Source: Notospermus geniculatus (Eukaryota > Nemertea > Pilidiophora > Heteronemertea > Lineidae). From it: a stretch of 64,000 nucleotides of DNA. Positions within the stretch are counted from its first letter, which is position 1; each line of letters starts with the position of its first letter. The translations under genes were made by a program, and so were the position numbers. This document shows, piece by piece, positions 34,401 through 44,788 of the stretch. The notes under the pieces are model-generated. The model did no database searches and was not told the origin of the DNA. It was given only the letters and a program-made list of their open reading frames with translations. The DNA lies in NCBI GenBank assembly GCA_002633025.1, contig NMRB01000037.1, positions 87,411 through 151,410 on the forward strand. Reading direction: 5' to 3'.

Positions 34401-36409
34401 TTCTGTCCCCTCAAGTGGAAAACTGACCCTTGGGTTACAAAGACCTTGGGTCACTGACCCTTGGCAAAGAACTCCGTTCAAAACCCTGGGTTCTCTATGA
34501 TAATCTTTAATTTCAGGTTCTTGGGTCAGTAACGCTCACTTGGTGTTGAAAGGTCATCGATCAATCGTGAATCAAGTACGCTTCAACCCAGCTAATCATC
34601 TGATTGTTTCATCTGGAGTGGAAAAAGTTATCAAAGTAAGTTAACTTGATCACATGCACAGCTCTTTTGTTCATTACCTCTCAGTCCACAAAGGGCTGGG
34701 GGTAGTGTCGTACAGTTTGTCAGACAGGGGGCAGCAAAATTCAGGTCTGGGCCATTTCTTGCTCACGGCACAAAGAAGGATAATATGTGGGTCAGTACAG
34801 TGCATTATTCATTAATCATGATAAAAATATTGATAATAAAAAAATTTTAAAAAGAAGGATCGGAACTTCATGTGCACTGTCGAGAGTTTACTGACAGTTT
34901 GCGTCTTTTCAAAGTTAAAAGAAGTATTCACTCTAGCATGCTCCATTTAGAATGATTCATATGATTGTTGTATCGTTACCTTTCCAGGCTTGGTGTCCCT
35001 TCCAGTTGCCAAATGGCACCGGGAGTCACGATGATGATGAAGATGACCCAGAAAGGTCTGTCTACACACATGAGGAGTACATCAATCTTGTACTCCGCAG
35101 CGGCCAAGTGATGTCACATGACTACTCCAACCAATCAATGGATGAGGATCCACGCATGATGGCATTTTTCGATTCACTTGTGCAGCGTGAACTTGAAGAA
35201 TGGAGCACGGACGATTCTTTGAGCAGTAACGAGGAATTCTATAGCCGGTTTATGCAGGCGTCCCATTCTGAGGACTCTGCGAATGAATCCGGGTCACATT
35301 CCGATGACGGTGGGTTTAGTCCATTTACTCTCGCATTCGCAAGTGTTGTGACTAACATAAATGGTGGCCAAGAGAATGAATCAAATTTGTTAGACTTGGA
35401 TGAACACACAGCTAGCGTTGCTGCCTCTACTAGTCAGAATCTCTCCGAGGGACAAGGAGACTCTACTGGATTAGAAGGCCAGAGATCGGGTAATACTAGA
35501 CGGAGCATTTCGGGACTGATTGCCCAGAAGCGCCGAGAATATTTAATGAATTTGAAGCGAAGTCACGAACATGAGGCTAAAACGAAACGGAAGAAGTTAA
35601 AAATTTTGAAGCGGCAGGCCGAGTCTTCATCTGAGAGTACATCGGCGTCTAGGGATGGAAAGAAGAGAAAGTTGCATGCTAGGCTCAGTGATACAAGTAG
35701 TGAATCAGACAGTAATTCTGACAAGGAATCCAAATCAAAGACTGATAGAAAAGTGAATTTTCCACCTCGCAAACAACAAAAATCGCATTTGAAAAAATTA
35801 AATCGACTTCGAGCACTGATTGAAAATAGTGGCTCCAGTGACTCGGAGAGTGAGAACGTGCAGGAGAAGGTGAAATTCAAGAGTAAAGAATTCATTAGTA
35901 CAAGCGAATCAAGCAGTGATACGGATCGAGACAAAGTGCCATCGTGTTCATTCAAAAAAACAAAAACTGGTGGGAAGAAGACAACGAAAACGGAGAGTAG
36001 GACTTATTCGGATGTTGTCCCGTCGACGTCTGGCGTGAATACAAAATCAAAGGGTAACAGCAGTGATGATGATGGTTTATACGGGCCATATCTTGAAGCT
36101 GCGAATTCAAGTTCACGGTCGGACCACCCTGGACAATCATCCCACAATGCTGAAAAGACGGAAAATCAAGTTGATCACAAAGGTGCTGCATCAAATGTTG
36201 AGACTGGGGCGTCTGCTTGCTCGAGTTCAGTCGCGTCGGCGGATTCGGGCTCACGGACTAACACGACGGAGGGGAATGTGAACGGAAGAGAAACGCAATC
36301 TGGTGATATTACATGGACGGAGTTCAAACGATTTAGAAATCGTCTTGAGAGGGCGCGGAGATACTATCGACGAAAAAGCCAGCCTGATGAATCTAGTGAT
36401 GATGACTAA
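28462..36409 (+). CDS. DCAF5: DDB1- and CUL4-associated factor 5 (WD-repeat protein)
   Basis: DCAF5 is a WD40 substrate receptor of CUL4-DDB1 ubiquitin ligases. Exons: 28462-28675, 29980-30123, 31000-31036, 32114-32253, 32726-32855, 33261-33474, 34039-34105, 34517-34635, 34988-36409. Phases agree at every junction, giving 828 residues (human about 940). Start MALTSGQKSK has A at -3 and G at +4. WD-type motifs in order: GCVNAIEFSHNGGEWLASGG, DDKRVLLWN, NDEQVTVHDIA, DDGRVLIFDIR, EGVALWDIRKP, DDFNLYMWKIP and a last blade near SSGVEKVIK. The DCAF5-specific YTHEEYINLVLRSG and SHDYSNQSMDEDPRMMAFFD follow at the start of the 474-codon last exon. The remainder is Ser/Asp/Lys-rich with several KKRK stretches, suggesting a disordered nuclear tail. 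Identification is by recalled similarity; the blade count was not computed. Confidence 0.95.
28961..29158 (-). mobile_element. LINE reverse-transcriptase C-terminal fragment
   Basis: The minus strand encodes RYIMPRSNCELYRNSFVPN followed by TIRDWN, the conserved end of jockey/CR1-like LINE polyproteins (typically SFFPRTIRDWN). It is truncated on both sides and sits in DCAF5 intron 1. Confidence 0.6.
29635..29939. mobile_element. TTAA-flanked MITE in DCAF5 intron 1
   Basis: Ends TTAACCCAATAGACCC and GGCTCTATTGGGTTAA, with TTAA on each side. GGCGGT/ACCGCC words recur inside. A truncated relative lies at about 3740-3861, with the same right end and GTGGGCGTGGTCTTCTAGGC. piggyBac-like by TTAA only. 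Confidence 0.7.
30272..30379. mobile_element. foldback (GGCCTGTTTGATAAAGTGAC family), copy 1
   Basis: GGGCCTGTTTGATAAAGTGA at the left and TCACTTTATGAAACAGGCCC at the right form a hairpin in DCAF5 intron 2. A shorter copy lies at 30830-30897. Confidence 0.7.
30515..30793. mobile_element. TTAA-flanked MITE in DCAF5 intron 2
   Basis: TTAAAGCCCCACTGTATTGA and an inverse ending ATACTGTGGGGCTTTAA give TTAA at both ends and TIRs of about 20 bp. No coding content. Confidence 0.75.
30830..30897. mobile_element. foldback (GGCCTGTTTGATAAAGTGAC family), shortened copy
   Basis: GGGGCCTTTTCATAAAGTGAC and GTCACTTTATGGAACAGGCCC with a small loop containing GCATTTTCCATTTGG shared with the copy at 30272. 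Confidence 0.65.
31677..31934. mobile_element. MITE with TGGCGTCCACTAGGGCG ends
   Basis: TIRs TGGCGTCCACTAGGGCG and CGCTCTAGTGGACGCCA bound 258 bp in DCAF5 intron 3. The interior contains TGTC..GACA and GAAAGT words but no ORF of note. Confidence 0.75.
33496..33925. mobile_element. hAT-like element in DCAF5 intron 6 with target duplication
   Basis: Starts CAGGGTTCGTAC and ends GTACGAACCCTG, flanked by TAGTGG at 33490-33495 and 33926-33931. Inside, CCTGGAAAAGGCCTTGAA words are repeated in direct and inverted form. No transposase remains. Confidence 0.8.
33935..34012 (-). repeat. tRNA-like SINE fragment beside the hAT-like element
   Basis: The minus strand has a B-box-like GGGTTCAATCC and GGTGCAATGGAAACA region ending in AGAGTGG. 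Acceptor stem not supported; treated as a tRNA-derived repeat ahead of DCAF5 exon 7. Confidence 0.4.
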
Positions 36410-37331
36410 ATTATAAATGGATTCCTAACTTTAACTTGAGCGTGCATATCCGAAAAAATAGTTCAGCTGCTTGTCTAGACATATACGTACATACTTGTAC
36501 ATTCTTTGCTACTGATGCACAGCATGCAAGCTATGTGTAACACATTATACAGCTTATTGCAAGCAGGGTGAGATATTGTTAAAACCAAGCTACAATCTAC
36601 TCTCGTTATACCGCCAGCTTAGGGACAAAGGTCCCGTTGGCAATATATAAATGGCGTTATAACGATCTGTGTACATTATGTACGGTACATGAAATGCATG
36701 ACGGCATTCTACGATGACAATAACTCACATGAACCGGGACGCATTATGGTTCCTGAAGCCGCCGCTAGGGCTAGGGCTTGTAGCCCTAGCGGCAGCTTCG
36801 GAAACCAAAATTACCACTCACAGGACACACATGCAGGAAGTCGGCGTGCAGTAAACAAAACAACAATCAGACCATTGGGGATGGCACCATGAACTAAGTG
36901 AACCAGGAAGCACGCCCGACGACTTTTATTTTCAGCGTGTCTACTTTGGATTTATACGTTGGCAATTTGTGCTGGCGATATATCAAACGGAAAATGCACT
37001 GGTTTAATGTTATTGGTACAGAAAAGGCACCTGGTGGATGGCGGTAAGCGAGTATGGCTAAAGCTAATGGAAAATTGCATTAGGGATCTTTGTTCAGAGG
37101 GGTTGGGCTGGCGTAAAGCGAGTTTGGCATTATATCGGTGGGCAGTATAACAAGAGTAGACTGTAGTAAGCATCCCGAGAATCTCAGGTCATTTACGGTC
37201 GCACCCCTTCCTCTGAACCTAGCAGGAGAAGGGGAGCGGTTGTGAAGACTCTGGGTGTGAGGATGACTAGTAAGTGAATTCCCGGTACAGTGAATTGTAG
37301 GCCTTGCCTACGTTGGCCTGTTAAACTTATA
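36410..37331. other. DCAF5 downstream region with pogo-like element
   Basis: No further DCAF5 exon. An element from about 36596 (TACAATCTACTCTCGTTAT) to about 37165 (ATAACAAGAGTAGACTGTAG) has inverted ends and internal GGCGTTATAAC / GGTAAGCGAG words like those in the 5.6 kb MITE. A short palindrome GGCTAGGGCTTGTAGCCCTAGC lies at about 36768. Confidence 0.55.
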
Positions 37332-38462
37332 AAAGGGGATGAGCACCTAAGAGACTAACCTGCACAAAGTGTGTATCTCAGAGACGGTGACTTCGATTAC
37401 CTTCAAATTCGCACATATTATATCTCATGTGAAGTGATTGATAACATCAGGAAGAAAAATTATTTTTGCCAACTTTTACCCATTAATTTGAAACAATGGT
37501 TTTTTTAGATGGCTAGAAATGGTGGAAAAAATAGGATTTATTGTCTCTGTTTTCACAGTGGCTTGAAGAACGCTACAAAGAAAAATCCCCAATGCTTAGT
37601 TTTGATTTATTCATCTCAGATTGGCAGGAAATGAAGCAAGAAGATTCTGTGATTTCTGGGTGAACTCATGCTCTGGAAGAGCCCAAACAACTCTTCACAA
37701 CAGGCTTCCAAGTTGATTATCCAATGTGGTAAGCCACAGGCAGTTTAGCACAACAATAATCCTTTATTCACCATGGTCAATGGAGAGTACTCGTGTCCTA
37801 GGTCAAACTGGCCAATATTGTTCAATTGATTCCCCTATAATTCATGAATTATCACCAGTTCCTGCACAGTCCATAGATATTACATAATGAAAGAAGGGGA
37901 GTCATAACAAAAATAGGATACTTTTTCCAGTCACTAGCCACCACACCATTCATGTGGCCTCAGCTCATGTCAAAGACCAACCATTGATTCCCCATTACAT
38001 AATTCTGAAGTGCCATGGGGTTACGCCTACATGAATCTGTCTGAGCCCTTTCACATTACAAGGCCTAATACAAGCCAAGCATAACACAGACAGAAATAGA
38101 TTTGTTTTGGTTCTTCCAGAGCATAATTCCACCCACAGATCACAGAATCTTCTTGCTTCATTTCCTATCAATCTGGGATCAATAAATCAAAACTAAGTAT
38201 TGGGACTTTTTCTTTGAAGTGGTCTTCAAGCCACTGTGAAAACACAGACAATGAATCCTGTTTTTTCCACCATTTCTAGCCATCTAAAAAAACCATTGTT
38301 TCAAATTAATGGGTAACAGTTGACCAAAATAATTTTTCTTGTTGCTGTTATCAATCACTTCACATGAGATATAATATGTGCGAATTTGAAGCTAATCGAA
38401 GTCACCGTCTCTGAGATACACACTTTGTGCAGGTTAGTTTCTTAGGTGCTCATCCCCTTTAT
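37332..38462. mobile_element. 1.1 kb foldback element with about 360 bp inverted arms
   Basis: The left arm (37332 to about 37690) starts AAAGGGGATGAGCACCTAAG. It is mirrored, with scattered mismatches and small indels, by the right arm (about 38105-38462) ending TTAGGTGCTCATCCCCTTT. The unpaired centre of about 400 bp has no convincing ORF. Arm divergence of several percent suggests age. Confidence 0.85.
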
Positions 38463-39128
38463 CCAAATATCCGTCATGTCTTAGATTCCGTATGTTATTA
38501 TCAACTTGTTAATTGCTGTGTATTTTTGTATGTTTTTAGCTTTATCAGTGCATGTCAGCCTAATAGAAATGGTTGCTGATCACCCCAATAGGTGTCACTA
38601 CCGGTTCGGTTGCGTGATAATAGCCCGTCCTGATTGAATTCACAAAGGGCATTAACTATAGGACTGGGTTTCTGTGTGCTGCCCTGTTTCTGTATAGGAC
38701 TGGGTTTCTGTGTGCTGCCCCTAGGACTGGGCTGCTTATGTGTGCTGTATGTTTGCCTCTCATATCCTTTGCCCCTGATTAGTTTTTCATCCCCAATCTG
38801 CATTAATGTAAATTTTAATCAATAGATGGAGATCATGTGGCATTCAAATTTGTCGGCTGGATTAACGGTTCACAGACAGCCATTTTCTCTTTGACAGTTT
38901 GACATGCTGAAGTGATCAACGCAGTTTGTTGATTTGCTACTTTGCATATCATGACCAATTAACCTGCTTCTACAGTCAATCCTAGTCTGTCAGTGTCACT
39001 GCATCATCGCTGTTGTCCATTTTGATGGCAATCCTAGCCTCCAATCAAGAGATTATACTTCCAGCAAAAATGCCCCTTTTTCGTTTCGTTTAATTTGGGT
39101 GTAAATTCTTTGAACGTCATATCTTTGA
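38463..39128. other. unannotated, short direct repeat
   Basis: A 28 bp direct repeat TAGGACTGGGTTTCTGTGTG... occurs at about 38660 and 38695, with a third partial copy at 38721. Otherwise no gene or element recognised. Confidence 0.4.
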
Positions 39129-39556
39129 GGCAATTAACAATTGCATATAGTTCTTTGGATGGCACTCAAAGGTTAAAACAAAGTTTAAAACGAAGTTTAA
39201 AACAGAGTTTAAAACAGACTTAAACTCTTAGTTTTAAACTTTGTTTTAACCTTTGATACAGAAAAGCACAAAATTGACACACAAAATGATAATAAGCACG
39301 AAGTCACTCTCCAGAATTCACGAATTTTCGACCCCAACCGGGGTCTTTTTCAAGTGGAACTTTACAATCTGAAACTCTAGAAAAGACTGAAACTCTAGAA
39401 AGTCTTTTCTAGAGTTTCAGATTGTAAAGTTCCACTTGAAAAAGACCCCGGTTGGGGTCGAAAATTCGTGAATTCTGGAGAGTGACTTCTTGCTTATTAT
39501 TATTATTATTGTTTTAACCTTTGAGTGCCATCCAAAGAACTATATGCAATTGTTAA
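39129..39556. mobile_element. foldback host element interrupted by FB1 insertion
   Basis: Outer arms ATTAACAATTGCATATAG...CTCAAAGGTTAAAAC and GTTTTAACCTTTGAG...CTATATGCAATTGTTAAT form one foldback. An FB1 copy (39257-39510) is inserted in it, flanked by GTTTTAACCTTTGA at 39243-39256 and 39511-39524. Confidence 0.85.
39257..39510. mobile_element. foldback element FB1, copy 2, with 14 bp target duplication
   Basis: Nearly identical to 11569-11830 in both arms (ACCCCAACCGGGGTC and inverse, GAACTTTACAATCTGAAAC). The centre is TAGAAAAGACTG...CAGTC-type instead of the A-rich loop. Perfect 14 bp direct repeats flank it. Confidence 0.85.
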
Positions 39557-39852
39557 TTTGGGTGTACCCCAGTAGTGTGTCTTAAACATACTTAGCCGTG
39601 TTGCGGTTCTAATAGTATCTAAATATCATGCATAGCATGTAAAGTATGTAAAGTAAATGTGTACAGTGTGTAGGAACTGTATTTGACATCCTTTTGGCTT
39701 CGGTGAGTCAAGTAAATATCTATCTTGTAAATTATCATTCATATCTTGTCTTTTTCTGTACCTTTCCATGAATGATGACAGAAGCACATAGAAGTAAATT
39801 CATGTAGATTAAGATAGCTGTGTAGATATAATCCGATGTAGATATAAATTGA

Positions 39853-40046
39853 GGAGCCACGGTGATGTAGTGGTTCGGGCCTCTGACTTGTGGCCAGAGG
39901 GTCCCGGGTTCGAATCCCACTGGGCGTGAGATTTTGGGCAAGTCTCTTTGCCTCACTAGCCTCTCCACCAAGGTGTATAAATGGGTACCGGTTGGAAATG
40001 CTCAGATTGTAGCGCTGAATGAGCAGCTCATCTGAGTTCTACTTAA
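39853..40046 (+). repeat. tRNA-derived SINE
   Basis: Head GAGCCACGGTGATGTAGTGG with B box GGGTTCGAATCCC at 39907-39919, followed by GGGCAAGTCTCTTTGCCTC and AATGGGTACCGGTTGG. This body is common to SINEs of marine invertebrates. Not a functional tRNA. Confidence 0.75.
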
Positions 40047-40481
40047 AGGTTTCAAGATAGACTGGGGTCAAAGTGTAAAGTCGGATGAACCTCTACCTCT
40101 ACTATAAACCCAAACTTTAAACTGAACTTGAACTTGAACTTTAGCTGGTCCCTGTCCTTCTGTACTGAAGGTATGGAAGAAAAATCCAGGCGGCGCCTCT
40201 ATTTCCGAATAATAAATCTGTTGCAGCGACCATGGCGACAGCGCTGCTACTTGTAAGGGAGGATTTAACCGCAGAACTTGACGGTGACTAAAACTTTCAA
40301 GGACCTTATTCGCAAAGCATTCCACGAACTTGAAGATCTCTTATCTCACTGAAGTTGAAGCCGTTCAACTCTCAGGTCTGCAAGTTCTTTGGAAGCTTTG
40401 TAAAGGCGCACCTCTCCAAACAGCGAGAGAGTTTTTTCGGGAAAGGTGGGCAATTTACCATTGCGGTCCCTTAAGGCCTGG

Positions 40482-40608
40482 TTTCCATTGGAGCGTTTCC
40501 GTGCGCGGAACCGCTCGAAAGCATTGTCTTTTTCCGCGCCGTGACCAACGAGGCAGAAACAAACAATGCTTTCGAGCGTTTCCGCGCACGGAAACGCTCC
40601 AATGGAAA
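40482..40608. mobile_element. hairpin element (TTTCCATTGGAGCGTTTCC)
   Basis: Arms 40482-40526 and 40563-40608 are near-perfect inverted repeats around a 36 bp loop. GC-rich ends (GTGCGCGGAA). Confidence 0.8.
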
Positions 40609-40940
40609 GCACTCGCGTTTTCACGCCGCGATTTCGCGCTGGCCTGCCATTTTCATAGGCAAAAGGCAATAACAAAAGATTTCTACTATTGAAAAAGTAG
40701 CATGAAATTTCTGCGGTCTGTGAGATCGCCGCGTTTTGTCGCTCTCCGCCACAAAAATCGCGTCAGTGCATGGGTTAGGCAGCAAACGACTTGACCAGTG
40801 AAACAAACGAGTACCCATAGGCTATTTAATTTTCTTTGGCCGAGTTGCCCGTAGAGCGCCGATTGCGCGAGATAACTGTCGCTGGCGAAGCGGTTGAAGG
40901 TCCCTGGGAGTTAAAGAACTTGTTTCTGGTACGAGATAAT

Positions 40941-41278
40941 AGCGAGGTTTAGCACCTCGGACTCCGGCTCCAACTACATGTAGGCCTACCAGAATGAATT
41001 GCAGTCCGCTGTGGACATCCTTGATACAAACGATTTGATAGACGTTTGCAAATCGTAAAATGCCATAACTTTGTGGCAGAATTATTCTGACTCGTAATCG
41101 GAAGTGCACATAAATCGCAAATATTATAGTCGTATTACTTCCGACTTATAAGGCCAAATTTTTCTGCCTTCTTATGGTGTTTGGCGAATTGAAAACGTCT
41201 ATCAAATCGTTTTTATCAAGGATGTCCATAGCGGACTGCAAATTCAAGTCGGAGTCGGAAAGGTGCTGAACCTCGCTA
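40941..41278. mobile_element. imperfect foldback of about 340 bp
   Basis: AGCGAGGTTTAGCACCT...GTCCGCTGTGGACATCCTTGA is mirrored by TCAAGGATGTCCATAGCGGAC...AGGTGCTGAACCTCGCT, with ACGATTTGATAGACGTTT paired further in. Confidence 0.7.
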
Positions 41279-41887
41279 ATGTCCTACCAACTCGGCGGAG
41301 GGAGCGAAGTTGGCGCGGAGTGTCTCAATAGAGTTGTGAAATCTGGATATGGGCAGATCATGTCAGTGGTCGCCCACAATGGTTGCATCTGTCGAAGCAC
41401 CCTCAGTCATGCAATCCTTGAAAAGCGAACGCATCAAAGAGGATGATGATCTGGGTGTGACAGCCACGTCCTACTGGAGGCGATGACGCAGAACAGACCG
41501 GTTGAGGCGCACTCATCGTCAATAATGTTTTTGAGCGTGGCTAGTGTGTTGTTTGAAACGAACGTCTCTTCTTGCCGTTAACCTTATCCACCTTGGCGTT
41601 CTGTTACGCCCTTTTCACAATAACACAAGTAAAAGGCAAACGATGTGGTAATCAGTGCTTCCTATCGCTCGCTCCCTTCGTACCTTTGCGGCGCAAAAAA
41701 GGAGCGAGGGCGAAGCTGTTCCGAGCACCCAATGGACCGTATTTTAGAACATTCCTTTTAAACGTCCACCTTAAATCTATTGTTCTCGATGGTTTTACAA
41801 TAGACTTAAGGTCGACCTTAACCGACCCATTGTCCCCTCAGGCATTACCCTTATCCTCTCAAAGCAATTGCATTCAGACGACTTCTA

Positions 41888-41975
41888 CAGGGTGGGCCAG
41901 AGAAAGTGTCCCTCGAACAATAGCATTTCTATTGTTTCCCTATTGTTCGAGGGACACTTTCCCTGGCCCATCCTG
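41888..41975. mobile_element. hairpin element centred on CTATTGTTC
   Basis: Arms 41888-41923 (CAGGGTGGGCCAGAG...CGAACAATAG) and 41940-41975 pair around a 16 bp loop that itself contains CTATTGTTTCC. Confidence 0.75.
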
Positions 41976-42714
41976 TTGTGCAATGACCTGAATTTCAGGA
42001 TGGGTTCCCGGTTCCTGTCTGAGCGGAAGGGAAAAGCCTGAGATTCGATGTTGAATTCGATGAAGTCGCCTGTCGTTTTGAAGGATGAACTGGTTGCCCT
42101 TTGTTCACCCGAAAGGTCTCAGTCTCAGACGAGATTTGTAAAATGTGAATACTGTACATGTATTACGGAAAACATGGTAAACAGGCTTTGTGCAGGCTTC
42201 ACATTATTGAAAAAAAAAATAGGCCCTACATTGCCCGAGGCAAACCTACTATTGGTGATAATAGCTGTATTTATATCCTGTCGCGCTGTCTGGAGTTTTA
42301 AACCGATTTCTCGAACATGATGCTCATAAAAAAGTCACCAACAATCTTTCTCCTTTCCTGGTGGTAACATGATGCCTTTGTTTCTCACAGTGCCAGACGA
42401 ATGTAAATTGCATTAAAGCTCTTGGCGTTTGACTCGCTTTGATAACACTCCCCGTCCTTCGTGGTCATAATTAATGGACAGTGTTGATGTGAATTTAAAT
42501 TGTGTGAAAAAAGGAAATGAAAGGTGGAATTGCTAACCTGAAAGCGGACGATCTATTAGCAGACAGACCACTTTATTTGACTCATTTGAATGAAATTAAA
42601 ACGTCTGATGTACGTATAAAAGTGAAGAAGAGACGGCTCCGCGAAAGAACTCTGTACTTTTGTGTCCTGAGATGGCTTTTATCACCTACACATTACATTA
42701 CATCGTGAAATAGA

Positions 42715-42785
42715 GACGGGTTTCTAAGGTGAAAGACGTCGCTTCCTACCAGATTCGAACCCACGGACCCTCGCATTAGGCATCC
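42715..42785 (-). repeat. tRNA-derived SINE, truncated by a foldback, copy 1
   Basis: Shares GTTTCTAAGGTGAAAGAC and CCTACCAGATTCGAACCCAC with 52214-52335; on the minus strand this is a B box GGGTTCGAATC. The similarity stops at about 42785, where foldback sequence begins. Confidence 0.6.
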
Positions 42786-42807
42786 GTTATACGAGAGGTT
42801 AAGAAAC

Positions 42808-42904
42808 CGCTCCGTTAACGATAACACTAACCCTAACGCTATTTCTGACGTACATTTGCAATGTAAAAAATAACGTAAGCGTTACTGTTACCGTTAACGG
42901 AGCG
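42808..42904. mobile_element. foldback (CGCTCCGTTAACG)
   Basis: CGCTCCGTTAACGATAACAC and GTTACTGTTACCGTTAACGGAGCG pair around a centre near 42856. Similar GTTAACG words occur at 60234-60353. Confidence 0.65.
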
Positions 42905-42910
42905 ATAGAC

Positions 42911-43003
42911 GTATACGGTATACGAAAACGCCGGTTACAAAGCCATTCCGAGGATTCACCACCGTGAAGCCATTGTTAACCGGCGTTTTCGTATACCGTA
43001 TAC
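42911..43003. mobile_element. hairpin (GTATACGGTATACGAAAACG)
   Basis: GTATACGGTATACGAAAACGCCGGTTA and its inverse flank a loop of about 40 bp. It abuts the preceding foldback. Confidence 0.75.
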
Positions 43004-43018
43004 TTCTATGTGACGGAA

Positions 43019-44148
43019 GCCTTTCAATTACATGATAGCGATGACGGATAACGTCAGTGACGCCCAAAGTCAAAAGGCGCCCAAACTAAGGTTAGGTCCC
43101 CTAACTCTCCACTGAGGACGTGCGTGCGGCAGCGGCTTCCGATATCAGTAACCGTGTCACACTTGACACTAGCGGCGAAATATCGTGCCTCATTTCACCA
43201 CTAGCGTAGGTGGAAGGCCGCCATTTTGGATCTTGCCGGCGCGCATGTAGAAATAGTTCGGTTGGCCTAATCGCACAATTCTTTCTAATTAGTATTCAGT
43301 TCATTTCTAATACCACTTGTTATCAACACGAAGTCCTTTTAGTCTGAAAATATTCCCCTTGAACCCAACAGCACCACTTTTCAACATCATCTATCATCTA
43401 GCGTAGATGCCACTGGGTTGGCGGTGACACGGCTGGCCTGTTCACGATGGTTAAAAACCTTTACCAAAATGTAGTAATCTGTACTACTTTCAAGATGGAA
43501 ACCTAGCACCTGCGCTAGTGGTGTTATAGAAGATAACGCCATCTAGTGCCAAGTGTGTAACCATGTGACGTCACCATCGCCCAGTCTGTTTCAAACCCTG
43601 TGGAGAACTCTGCATGATATGTGACAAGGATCGATGATACAGAGCCTTGCTGAAACATCTTCGGTAATCGAAGGCCGATCTGCTCACCACTGCATTACAT
43701 CGCACATCACCCTTCGAGAAATTGACCGGTCCGCGGCCAATCCACTGCCTCTCGAAGAGGAGACCAATCAGAACCGGTGTTGTAAAATTTGAATCGTGGT
43801 ACAAATAGTGGTAGCCGAAGACCCGAAAGTGCAATATGATTGGTCGACAGGTAAAGTTGGCATCGTGCCAAGATACGCCGCGGACAGGTCTATTTCTCGA
43901 AGGGTGATGTGCGATGTAACGCAGTGGTGAGCAGATCGGCCTTCGATTATCAAAGATGTGCTGAAAGTCCCTAATGATGTTCCCAGCCACATGACCAGGG
44001 CAACCATCCACAAAGAGCAGATATATCGAACACTGGTTCCCTACAGGATGGGCCAGGCCTTTCAATTACATGATAGCGATGACGGATAACGTCAGTGACG
44101 CCCAAAGTCAAAAGGCGCCCAAACTAAGGTTAGGTCCCCTAACTCTCC
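43019..44148. repeat. 92 bp perfect direct repeats bounding 946 bp
   Basis: GCCTTTCAATTACATGATAG...CCCTAACTCTCC occurs at 43019-43110 and 44057-44148 without a difference. Between lie an inverted pair GATCTGCTCACCACTGC / GCAGTGGTGAGCAGATC and a minus-strand frame (44065-43571) with LLFVDGCPGHVAGNIIRDF. That frame vaguely recalls the DDE-transposase segment of Tc1-like elements. Could be a composite or short terminal-repeat element. Confidence 0.6.
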
Positions 44149-44595
44149 TCCAAGAAATAAATGACGAAACCTTTATTGAATAAAGTTTGTTTACAGCCAG
44201 AATCATAATTAGTTTGTCTTCATCAGTGATTATCCGAAAATAAACACATCAGTGAATTTGTACGAAAACAGCTGCTGAAGTGACCCGACTTCAACCTTTA
44301 ATCTGACAGAGCTTGTCATGTTTCCAAGTCCATTTCTCTCAAACCCCTGACTGAATTCCTGTATAATCTATTTGGTTGCAATGCAGAAAGAATGCACTTT
44401 CCAGTCATACCAAATTTGTTTGCTAGATGTCATCCAGTAAGGAGATATTTACTTAAATAACTTATCTCACTTCAGAGCCGCATTGGTCATCGACGATCTT
44501 TTGGCGGGAAAACTGGCTTAGTGTCATTAATGCATGCATGGCAGTCTGTGCATGAGTCATCAAGTTAGGACTAGATGGCGACACTGCTACTTTGT

Positions 44596-44788
44596 ATTCA
44601 TCGTATCCATGACGTCGTATCCAGGCCTACATGACGTTGACAACGTTGTGACGTTGCGTCTTTTTGCCCACCAGCTCCTTCAGCAAAGCCATGAATTTTG
44701 CCCACCACCCTTGCATCATTTGCCCACCACCCTTGCGACGTCAGCAATGGCGGACACTGTCGGAGTTACGTCATGGATACGATGAATA
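44596..44788. mobile_element. foldback (ATTCATCGTATCCATGACGT)
   Basis: ATTCATCGTATCCATGACGTC is mirrored by ACGTCATGGATACGATGAAT. The loop contains GCCCACCACCCTTGC twice. Confidence 0.65.

Noticed and set aside
35563-35955. Minus-strand frame of 130 codons inside the DCAF5 last exon
   Set aside because: It is the shadow of the Ser/Asp/Lys-rich DCAF5 coding frame on the other strand.
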